Of a stretch of 64,000 nt of DNA, positions 57,929 to 64,000 are shown in pieces. This DNA is from CAZIUL01 sp964542475 (GTDB lineage: Bacteria > Planctomycetota > B15-G4 > CAYZWU01). The notes under the pieces are model-generated. The model did not search any database. It was not told where the DNA came from and was given only the letters and a program-made list of their open reading frames with translations. Positions within the stretch are counted from its first letter, which is position 1. The number at the start of each line of letters is the position of its first letter. The stretch covers positions 53,652 to 117,651 of the forward strand of contig CAZIUL010000010.1 in NCBI GenBank assembly GCA_964542475.1, read 5' to 3'. Both the position numbers and the translations under genes were made by a program.

Positions 57929-58471
57929 TTAGCCGAAATAACGATCAAGAAGCCCTTTGAATGCCTGGCCGTGGCGGGCCTCATCCTTGCACATCTCATG
58001 AACCGTGTCATGGATGGCGTCCAGGTTCAGCTCCTTGGCTCGTGTTGCGATGTTCTTTTTCCCCTGGCAGGCGCCAAACTCGGCTTCCACCCGTTTTTGA
58101 AGATTGGTCTTGGTGTCCGCATCAACCACTTCACCCAAAAGCTCCGCAAACCTGGATGCGTGCTCCGCCTCTTCAAAGGCGATCCTTTTGTAGGCTTCCG
58201 CCACCTCGGGATAGCCCTCGCGATCCGCTTGTCGGCTCATGGCCAGGTACATGCCCACCTCGGTGCATTCGCCCGTAAAATTGGCCCGAAGTCCTTCCAG
58301 AATCTCCTTGTCCACGCCTTTGGCCACACCGATTGAATGACCATCCGCCCACTCCATGTCCCCGGTAGCTTCAACGAACTTTTCCTTTGCCGCCCCGCAT
58401 TGAGGACATTTTTCCGGTGCGCTGTCACCCTCATGAACATAACCGCAAACAGAACATCTGTACTTCTTCAT
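57929..58471 (-). CDS. Rubrerythrin (reverse type, N-terminal rubredoxin domain)
   Basis: A 180-residue peroxide reductase starting at ATG 58471 (GGAGA eight bases upstream; the TTG 15 bases earlier is less likely). The rubredoxin-like domain comes first (CSVCGYVHEGDSAPEKCPQCG, i.e. CxxCG...CxxCG). The four-helix diiron domain follows with GECTEVGMYLAMSRQ, FEEAEHASRF and CKDEARHGQAF supplying Glu/His ligands. The reversed order relative to classical rubrerythrin matches NADH-peroxidase-type and revRbr proteins. It reduces hydrogen peroxide in the cytoplasm. Second gene of the sigma54-promoted operon. Confidence 0.93.
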   Translation of the reverse strand: MKKYRCSVCGYVHEGDSAPEKCPQCGAAKEKFVEATGDMEWADGHSIGVAKGVDKEILEGLRANFTGECTEVGMYLAMSRQADREGYPEVAEAYKRIAFEEAEHASRFAELLGEVVDADTKTNLQKRVEAEFGACQGKKNIATRAKELNLDAIHDTVHEMCKDEARHGQAFKGLLDRYFG

Positions 58472-58565
58472 CTTGGTAGTCTCCAAATCTCAAATCCAGT
58501 ATGAAACCCATATAATAAAAATCGAAATATAACAGTAAAGTATCAGCCCGCAAGCAGAGATACAA

Positions 58566-59276
58566 TCAATCGATCTCTTCACCGTCCTTTATACTAATGG
58601 TGATAACCTTGGGCTGGATCTCAGGGGTTGATTCTTTGGCTGCTTGAAGGGCAGCCTGTGCAATGCCTGTGCAGCATGGCACCTCCATCTTTAAAACAGT
58701 GATTGATTTTGGATCGGCCTGGGCGAAAATGGCCTTCATCTTGTCCTGGTAGTATGGAAGATCATCCAGCTTGGGACAACCCACGAGAACAGCTTTGTCA
58801 ACCAGGTATTTGTCGTGAAAGTTTTTCACAGCAAAGGGAACGCAGTCCGCGCAGATGAGATGGTCCGCCTTTTTCAAGAAGGGCGCCCCCGGGGGAATCA
58901 GGTTCAGCTGGATGGGCCAATGTCCCAGGCAAGAGTCGCCCGCCGGTGCAACAACCATCCTCTCAGCCCTTGATTTGTCCGTAAAATTCCTCAAAGCGGA
59001 ACCCGGGCACCCGCCCATACTGGGTTTGGGCTTTGTTTTGTCCATCCTGTTCTTGACAGCCTCTTCATTGAAAAGCTCTGCTTCGCGCTCTTCAATGGTG
59101 ATGGCAGCCTGGGGACATTCTGAAAGGCAGTCCCCCAGACCATCACAATAGATGTCGCTCACCAGCCTGGCTTTTCCATCCTCTATATGGATGGCGCCTT
59201 CGTGGCAGGCGTCCACACAGAGGCCGCACCCGTCGCATTTTTCCTCATCAATTCGAATGATCTTTCTCAATACCAT
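58566..59276 (-). CDS. Ferredoxin-domain iron-sulfur protein heading the oxygen-defence operon
   Basis: A 236-residue cytoplasmic protein. Two N-terminal ferredoxin motifs (CDGCGLCVDACHEG and YCDGLGDCLSECPQ; the second lacks the first CxxC spacing) precede a domain with conserved cysteines (GGCPGS, CLGHWPIQL, ICADCVPFAVKNF, VGCPKLDD, VPCCTGI). This type is common in anaerobes as a stand-alone 4Fe-4S protein next to rubrerythrin; its partner enzyme is not established. It starts at ATG 59276 with GGATAG upstream, about 70 nt after the predicted sigma54 transcription start. Confidence 0.85.
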   Translation of the reverse strand: MVLRKIIRIDEEKCDGCGLCVDACHEGAIHIEDGKARLVSDIYCDGLGDCLSECPQAAITIEEREAELFNEEAVKNRMDKTKPKPSMGGCPGSALRNFTDKSRAERMVVAPAGDSCLGHWPIQLNLIPPGAPFLKKADHLICADCVPFAVKNFHDKYLVDKAVLVGCPKLDDLPYYQDKMKAIFAQADPKSITVLKMEVPCCTGIAQAALQAAKESTPEIQPKVITISIKDGEEID

Positions 59277-59358
59277 CTTTTACTATCCGATCGAAAACTC
59301 TGTTTTCCCTGTAACTGAACCTGGGATTTGCCTCTTGTTGCAGCATTATTCGGATTGA

Positions 59359-59374
59359 GGCAATTCATGTGCCA
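59359..59374 (-). promoter_or_regulatory. Sigma54 promoter of the oxygen-defence operon
   Basis: On the minus strand TGGCACATGAATTGCC: GG and GC exactly ten bases apart, with TGGCAC and TTGC both matching consensus. An A/T-rich stretch lies upstream, suitable for enhancer looping. It points at ATG 59276. The 59277-59814 gap also holds a repeat at 59745; no gene in it is convincing. Confidence 0.7.
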
Positions 59375-59510
59375 ACAAAAAATCTCAGGTTTCAAGTCTT
59401 TAAAATTTATTCATAACTCTTGTAAATATAAGGAGATGGATTATTCCGGCGGATTCAATCCTTTCTGTGGTATGGATAGGATCAAAATCCTGATAAACAG
59501 ATGTTGTATC

Positions 59511-59540
59511 AATAACATTGTTTAATGTTACTCTTTTTTG
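59511..59540 (+). terminator. AT-rich hairpin with T-run
   Basis: TAACATT-GTTT-AATGTTA followed by CTCTTTTTT. It reads on the plus strand, where no gene precedes it, so its role is unclear. Confidence 0.3.
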
Positions 59541-59744
59541 AGGAAGCCGATTGGTCGGGCAATGGGATTAATTTGTTTAACATGTTTTCTGTCAGCGTAT
59601 AATCGCAATGACAAGCCATATGTCTTAGCTCCTGGGTGTATCGTAATATAATCGGTACATTTTCTTGAGTGAAACACAAATAATGAAACAGTTGATCAGC
59701 GTTGGGCAATTTGCCGTTTCCTTTGAGCCAAGGGAGGTTTGAGT

Positions 59745-59802
59745 GCGGAAACCGGCGAACGGATCAGCAGTTCTTGACCTTCCCGAGTCTGCTCCAACAA
59801 AC
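59745..59802. repeat. Dispersed 57-bp repeat, second copy
   Basis: Matches 41738-41796 at about 46 of 57 positions in the same orientation, centred on CGGATCAGCAGTTCTTGA. It lies 12 bp beyond the stop of the TIGR01777 gene, as the other copy lies at the 3' end of the dodecahaem gene. Confidence 0.6.
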
Positions 59803-59814
59803 AACCTGGCTTTC

Positions 59815-61188
59815 TCAATGCAACAGGTTAAAGATCGCCCCATCGATATCCTTGAACATGAACTCATACCCCTGATCCACAACCTTGTTGCACAGAGCCT
59901 TCGGACTGCCCCCCATGTACTCCCCCGCCTCTCCGATCAAGATCTTCAGCAGAGAAACCGGGTACCTCATCAAGCAAGGTCTTCTCAGGTTTTTGGCGAT
60001 TGACCCGGCAAAGGTTTCCATGGTAACGGGCGAGGGTCCCACCGCATTATAGGGGCCCTGCATCTTGCTGTTTTCCAGGGACATGACTACGATCCTGGCC
60101 ATATCCTCCAGGTGGATCCAGTTCACCCAGGCCCTCTTTTCGCCCATGGGTCCCCCTGTCCCGAAACGGAACATGGGCAGCATTTCCTTGAGGGCGCCGC
60201 CTTCGCGGCTCAAGACTATGCCGATCCTGAGCTGAACATTCCTGATGCCGGCCTTTTTCGTTTCGTTCTCCCAACCAACGCAGAGCCGGGCGAGAAAATC
60301 GTCCGCGGCTGCATGGCTTTCATCAACCGTTTCATCCGAGTTGGAGCCGTAAACGCCCACTGCCGATGCAGCGATCAACACCTCGGGCTTGTTCTTCAGT
60401 CCAGAGATCGCCTTGACCAGGTTCTTCGTGCTCTCCACCCTGCTGATCCGGATCCGCTCCTTCACAGCCTTTGACCAGCGCTTTTTGAATAAGGGAAACC
60501 CGGCCAGGTGGATCACCCCTCGGGCCCGGTCAAGCCTCTCCTGCCAGCCGTTCTGTTCGGGCTGGTCCAGATCCCAGAACACGGTTTCAATCCCGGGCCC
60601 GAGGATCCTGGCAGCCTTTTCCGGATTCCGAACCAAAGCTGTGATCTGATAGCCCTTGTCCAAGAGTATCCGTGCGACTCGTTTTCCGATCAAGCCCGTG
60701 GCCCCTGTGATAACTACCCTCTGCCCGTTCTCCTCCCTGGCATGCACATGTTCCGCGGTTACTTCATGCCTGTATTCGAACATCTTCTTCAAGCGTGACT
60801 TGACGAACATCTGGAAAAAAGAAAGCAAAGGGTGGGCGAACTCGATGCGGTCGCTCAGCATAGAAAAGGGGTCCCGCTTCCAGCCGGCCTGAAAAAACCT
60901 GTGCTCGTGCCGCCAGCTGGTAAAAAGCCCCTTCTTCTGCTCATCCAGGAACAGCTTGTCTTTTTCATAGCCCGTGTGGATCATCTCGAAGCGGAACTTG
61001 AACCAGAGGAACAGGGCATTAAACCGGACAACGTCCTCAGAAGGCTGCAAAGTGGATGCCGTGCTTATGGTTTCGATGTCGGCGAACTCCGGTGTGAGCA
61101 GAGAAAAAGCGTCTTTTCGTTCATGAAAGGCGAACAGATCCCTTCTTGGAACGGAAAAAAACGATTGCTTGAGAAACACGGTCTTCAT
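59815..61188 (-). CDS. TIGR01777-family SDR epimerase with N-terminal SRPBCC domain
   Basis: A 457-residue protein. Residues 1-150 resemble an SRPBCC/START-like ligand-binding domain (KQSFFSVPRRDLFAFHE, FTSWRHEHRFF, DRIEFAHPL). Residues 155-457 are an NAD(P)-dependent extended SDR of the YfcH/SDR39U1 type: VVITGATGLIGKRVARIL, RGVIHLAGFPLF, SAVGVYGSNSDETVDE, WENETKKAGIRNVQLRIGIVL (shortened WENETKK), and the DUF1731 tail (NAVGPSPVT, GGSPKALCNKVVDQGY). Substrate unknown. The start overlaps the stop of the upstream membrane protein (ATGA, 61188-61185), so the two are coupled. Confidence 0.9.
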   Translation of the reverse strand: MKTVFLKQSFFSVPRRDLFAFHERKDAFSLLTPEFADIETISTASTLQPSEDVVRFNALFLWFKFRFEMIHTGYEKDKLFLDEQKKGLFTSWRHEHRFFQAGWKRDPFSMLSDRIEFAHPLLSFFQMFVKSRLKKMFEYRHEVTAEHVHAREENGQRVVITGATGLIGKRVARILLDKGYQITALVRNPEKAARILGPGIETVFWDLDQPEQNGWQERLDRARGVIHLAGFPLFKKRWSKAVKERIRISRVESTKNLVKAISGLKNKPEVLIAASAVGVYGSNSDETVDESHAAADDFLARLCVGWENETKKAGIRNVQLRIGIVLSREGGALKEMLPMFRFGTGGPMGEKRAWVNWIHLEDMARIVVMSLENSKMQGPYNAVGPSPVTMETFAGSIAKNLRRPCLMRYPVSLLKILIGEAGEYMGGSPKALCNKVVDQGYEFMFKDIDGAIFNLLH

Positions 61189-62282
61189 ACCCGGCTCCCG
61201 TCTTCTCTTCGGCTGAGGAAAACCACTGACAAAAGGGCCACATAAACCGCAACAGCGATCACGTAGACAAAAGAAAAGTAGAACCCGATCGGTCCTAAAA
61301 CAAGGGCGATGGTCCAGTGCATGAGGATAAACCTGGTGGAGTTGAGTTGTAAGGGGAAATCATCCCAGCGTATGATGAGGAACAGACCGCTCAAGTTCCA
61401 CCCGTAGAGGGATACCATGGCGTGCAGCACCAGGAAGAACTCCTTGGCATCATCAAGGGCCGGAATGAAGTAAGGCAAAATATAGAGCAGCCCGGTGAGG
61501 CCGGTGCACAGCAGAAAGAGCATACCGGAAAGCAGGAAGGTCTTCTGTTGTATCTTGGGGGCGGTGTGGCGGAACATGAAGTAGATCATTACCACTGCAA
61601 AGAACAGGATCGTGGCAATGGTGATCTCCGGGATCAGCCACTCAAAGATAATGAAAACAAAAAACATCATCACACCAAGGTTCACAAGCCAGAAGGAGAC
61701 CTCCTTGAGAACATCGATCAAGGGGCTTTTCTTTCGGGTCATGAAGGAAAACATCACGGACATGGCTATCAGGGAGATGGGAAAGGAGTACCCAAGGAAA
61801 AACACATCCAGCTTCAGTTTCTCGAGCTGGATCCAATGGGCGTACTTGTTGTTGAGAATCACCAGGGAGGCCATCGCTATGCCGCTGCTCAAGCAGAGCA
61901 GAGAAGCGTGGTTGAATTTTTTGTAAACCGGGATGTCCACCCCGAAAAAATCCAGTGGCAGAAGCCTGAAATGTGAACAGCGAACCTTTTCCACCACCAA
62001 GAACAGTGGAAACGACAGGATCACGGTTATCAGATACCAGCCCAGCGAAGCTGACAGCGCATATAAAAGGCCGATTATAAAATAGGCCTTGGTGGTATAA
62101 GAAAACTTCTCGGTCCTCTCCGTATGGAAAAGTATTATCACCCCACCGCTGAGCAGGTTGAACAGGAAGATATGCAGCCTCTTGAAGGAGATGGAGCTGT
62201 CCGGCCACCACAATTGGCAGGCCCCGAATACGAAGGCCAATGACATGGTGCAAAAAATCAGGCGCTTAAGGCTCTGGTTCAT
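61185..62282 (-). CDS. Multi-spanning membrane protein of unknown function
   Basis: A 365-residue protein starting at ATG 62282 (AGGA seven bases upstream; an in-frame ATG at 62417 would add an unlikely basic extension). About ten hydrophobic segments alternate with short loops; conserved-looking histidines (MFRHTAPK, LHAMVSLYGWNL, ILMHWTIAL) are scattered in the last third. It resembles the uncharacterised YndJ-like or haem-copper-fold-like membrane proteins that accompany TIGR01777 epimerases, but I cannot name it with confidence. Translationally coupled to that epimerase and divergent from fetA. Confidence 0.8.
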   Translation of the reverse strand: MNQSLKRLIFCTMSLAFVFGACQLWWPDSSISFKRLHIFLFNLLSGGVIILFHTERTEKFSYTTKAYFIIGLLYALSASLGWYLITVILSFPLFLVVEKVRCSHFRLLPLDFFGVDIPVYKKFNHASLLCLSSGIAMASLVILNNKYAHWIQLEKLKLDVFFLGYSFPISLIAMSVMFSFMTRKKSPLIDVLKEVSFWLVNLGVMMFFVFIIFEWLIPEITIATILFFAVVMIYFMFRHTAPKIQQKTFLLSGMLFLLCTGLTGLLYILPYFIPALDDAKEFFLVLHAMVSLYGWNLSGLFLIIRWDDFPLQLNSTRFILMHWTIALVLGPIGFYFSFVYVIAVAVYVALLSVVFLSRREDGSRV

Positions 62283-62476
62283 TTCAGGTTCCTGGCCGTA
62301 CCCTTCTGTTGCCGCTATCTTGTTTCGGATAGAAAAAACCGCCTTTATTCTACACCTGCGATCAGGGATAAAAAAAAAGAAAATTGTCATGGGAGATCTG
62401 CTGAACGCAACTGCCATCCATGTTGTTCGTTGAATGGAATGATTGCAATTATCACGCTTAGAATCCTTGTCTTACG

Positions 62477-62504
62477 TTGACACGAGCTTCTTCGTTTGTA
62501 TAAG
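62477..62504 (+). promoter_or_regulatory. Sigma70 promoter of the fetAB-like operon
   Basis: TTGACA (62477-62482), 16-bp spacer, TATAAG (62499-62504). The predicted transcript start near 62511 lies after ATG 62510, which supports ATG 62537 as the real start. Confidence 0.65.
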
Positions 62505-62536
62505 TAGCCATGAACTTCCCCTACCCTGGAATCGTT

Positions 62537-63184
62537 ATGGATCCTAAACCGGTTATTGCGCTGAACAACCTGACCCTGCGGGTGGATAAGCGAACACTCG
62601 TGAATGATTTTACTCTGCGGATCGCGGAGGGGGAAAAGGTCACACTGACCGGTCGCTCCGGGTCGGGAAAATCCTCGCTTTTGAAATGTATCCTCGGATT
62701 CATGCAGCCGCATCGTGGCGAGATCAAGATCAAGGGCGAGCCGGTCGGCCCGGACTCTATCTGGAAGCTGCGAACCCTGATAGCCTATCTGCCCCAGGAG
62801 CCGGAACCGGGGGCCGGTATAGTCAATGATGTGCTGGCACGACCATTCAAATACAGGGTCAACCGCAAGACAGGGTATGACCAGCAACGCGCAGAGGAGC
62901 TGTTCGACAAGTTCCTGCTCGAGCGGGCGTTGATGAAGAAGAGCGTGGCGGAACTGTCGGGTGGGGAGAAACAGCGGGTAGCCATGATCTCAGCCCTGCT
63001 CTTGAACCGCAGCATCCTGCTTCTGGATGAAGCATCCTCCGCCCTGGACAGGGACAGCCGCGATGCCATGGCCGAATACATCCGGTCCCGAGAGAGCCTC
63101 ACCGTGTTTTCCGTTTCCCACAACCCGGAAAAATTCGCTCTCTCCGATCTGTCGATCGACATTTCGGGAGGTACTGCCGCATGA
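62537..63184 (+). CDS. fetA: ABC transporter ATP-binding protein (FetA-like)
   Basis: A 215-residue ATPase: Walker A LTGRSGSGKSSLLK, Q-loop YLPQEPE, signature VAELSGGEKQRVAM, Walker B ILLLDEASSALD, and a switch His in FSVSHNPEKF. The closest type is FetA/YbbL, which with FetB/YbbM exports iron and protects against oxidative stress. ATG 62537 is chosen because the promoter leaves no room for ATG 62510. Its stop overlaps the ATG of the permease gene. Placement near the oxygen-defence operon fits an iron-homeostasis role. Confidence 0.9.
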   Translation: MDPKPVIALNNLTLRVDKRTLVNDFTLRIAEGEKVTLTGRSGSGKSSLLKCILGFMQPHRGEIKIKGEPVGPDSIWKLRTLIAYLPQEPEPGAGIVNDVLARPFKYRVNRKTGYDQQRAEELFDKFLLERALMKKSVAELSGGEKQRVAMISALLLNRSILLLDEASSALDRDSRDAMAEYIRSRESLTVFSVSHNPEKFALSDLSIDISGGTAA

Positions 63185-63987
63185 ATGCCATGGATATAGG
63201 ATTTGGCAGGCTGATGCTGGGTTACTCGCTTCTGCTGATCCCCCTTGGCATCATGCTCTGGGCCGGACTCCCCATGATGGGCCGCACGCTGACAGCGATT
63301 GCACGCATGACGGTGCAGCTACTCTTTGTGGGCTTTTACCTGCAGGTTGTCTTTGACCTGAACAACATATGGCTCAATGCAGGCTGGGTACTAGTCATGA
63401 TCAGCGTGGCCGATCTGTCCATTGTGAGGGGCTGCGACCTCAGTCTGCGCCGATTAGGCGGTCCCATTTTTGCATCCTTGCTGATCGGCACGACCATTCC
63501 CCTGTTCTTCATCCTGGGTCCTGTTCTCGGTCGGCCGAACCTGCTGGATGCGCAATATATGATCCCTATCGGGGGCATGATCCTGGGGAACTGTTTGCGG
63601 GCCGACATTATCGGTATACGGCATTTCTATGAATCGATACGGACAAATGAAAAGCCCTTCCTCTTGTCACTGGCCCAGGGCGCAAGCCTCAATGAGGCCA
63701 CCCGCCCCTTTCTGCGAGATGCTTTGACTGCGGCTCTGGCACCTACAGTAGCCACCATGGCCACTATCGGGCTCGTGTCTCTGCCCGGAATGATGACAGG
63801 TGTAATCCTCGGCGGGTCGGATCCTTGGGTGGCTATTCAATATCAGATTCTTATTATTATCGCCATCTTTACCGGTACGGCCCTTACTGTTGTGTTGGCG
63901 ATCCGCCAAACCATCAAGCGAGCGTTCACGGTTTTTGGTATGCTTGATCCAGGGGTGTTCAGGGGTGCTGTAAAAAAAGGCTCATGA
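63181..63987 (+). CDS. fetB: ABC transporter permease, UPF0014 family (FetB-like)
   Basis: A 268-residue permease with about six or seven helices. The family markers TVQLLFVGFYLQVVFDLN near the N-terminus, IPIGGMILGNCLRADIIG, the QGASLNEATRPFLRDALTAALAPTVATMATIGLVSLPGMMTGVILGG block (shortened: SLNEATRPFLRDAL, GLVSLPGMMTGVILGG) and QYQILIIIAIF are all present. It pairs with the ATPase through an ATGA overlap. Iron export is the known function in E. coli. The gene ends 13 bp before the window edge. Confidence 0.92.
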   Translation: MNAMDIGFGRLMLGYSLLLIPLGIMLWAGLPMMGRTLTAIARMTVQLLFVGFYLQVVFDLNNIWLNAGWVLVMISVADLSIVRGCDLSLRRLGGPIFASLLIGTTIPLFFILGPVLGRPNLLDAQYMIPIGGMILGNCLRADIIGIRHFYESIRTNEKPFLLSLAQGASLNEATRPFLRDALTAALAPTVATMATIGLVSLPGMMTGVILGGSDPWVAIQYQILIIIAIFTGTALTVVLAIRQTIKRAFTVFGMLDPGVFRGAVKKGS

Positions 63988-64000
63988 CATCCGGGCTTAA

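Noticed and set aside
31041..59697. Shared 20-mer ACACAAATAATGAWACAGTT at 31.04 and 59.67 kb
   Set aside because: It is AT-rich with no clear extension on either side, so chance similarity cannot be excluded.
59509..59709. 66-residue open frame on the minus strand in the 59.3-59.8 kb gap
   Set aside because: It runs over an AT-rich hairpin, has no ribosome-binding site and resembles nothing I know.
1..64000. tRNA, rRNA, CRISPR arrays, transposase or integrase genes
   Set aside because: I looked in all intergenic gaps and found no cloverleaf-like, spacer-repeat or DDE/recombinase signatures.

Overview
The window reads as chromosomal DNA of an anaerobic or microaerobic Gram-negative bacterium with a rich periplasmic electron-transfer chemistry. 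The multihaem cytochromes, the Hdr/Tmc-like membrane complex, the FprA-rubredoxin-rubrerythrin-cytochrome bd set, the selenocysteine-type SelD and the dispersed hairpin elements with GTTGAAAAAGT ends most resemble Desulfobacterota (former Deltaproteobacteria). The first 13 kb (ThuA/DUF1080 fusion, several Tat-exported Gfo/Idh/MocA proteins, SUMF1 protein) also has a flavour common in PVC-group bacteria. The taxonomic call is therefore an inference.

Region 1 (1-11.4 kb) begins inside a 3-phosphoglycerate dehydrogenase-like gene followed by serC. It continues with a carbohydrate set: ThuA-DUF1080 protein, MFS transporter, membrane mono-haem protein, three Gfo/Idh/MocA oxidoreductases, a cytosolic ApbE, and a sugar isomerase/epimerase-like TIM barrel. 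Together they suggest a 3-keto-glycoside type pathway. Region 2 (11.5-25.6 kb) is mixed: a FecR-like exported protein behind a terminator, a SUMF1-domain protein between 124-bp direct repeats, a selenoprotein SelD (in-frame UGA at codon 17), an orphan RND transporter, a kinase-aminotransferase fusion, a sigma54 activator, a membrane-anchored reductive dehalogenase homologue, a lipoprotein and a MOSC protein.

Region 3 (25.6-32.8 kb) holds an outer-membrane barrel / LolA-like / HAE3-RND export trio, then a CcdA-type protein and a TlpA-type thioredoxin. Region 4 (32.8-41.7 kb) is a redox-signalling island: macro-domain protein, NarI-like and HdrD/TmcB-like subunits (the latter fused to a receiver domain), three histidine kinases with an unusual H-box, two of which carry PAS domains with an invariant C-x10-C-x2-C signature, two stand-alone receivers, and a MerR-like HTH / seven-cysteine / receiver regulator under a promoter with an FNR-like box.

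Region 5 (41.7-53.3 kb, minus strand) is one long operon: tetrahaem cytochrome, NrfC-like and NrfD-like proteins, octahaem HAO-like cytochrome, napD, napA, a tandem-duplicated NapB-like tetrahaem cytochrome, napG, napH, a small frame and a dodecahaem cytochrome. It could take nitrate to nitrite and on towards ammonium without NrfA. Region 6 (53.5-59.4 kb, minus strand) is an oxygen-defence operon (ferredoxin-like protein, rubrerythrin, HEAT-like protein, CydA, CydB, FprA, rubredoxin) behind a near-consensus sigma54 promoter. Region 7 (59.8-64 kb) has a TIGR01777 epimerase, a multi-spanning membrane protein and a FetAB-type metal exporter.

Dispersed repeats are prominent. Two 179-bp hairpin elements lie in inverted orientation 17.6 kb apart (22.67 and 40.27 kb). 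There is also a 159-bp hairpin at 14.9 kb with a solo end inside the tlpA 3' end, a 124-bp direct repeat with a third diverged copy at 5.2 kb, and a 57-bp motif at 41.74 and 59.74 kb. I see no tRNA, rRNA, CRISPR array, transposase or phage gene.
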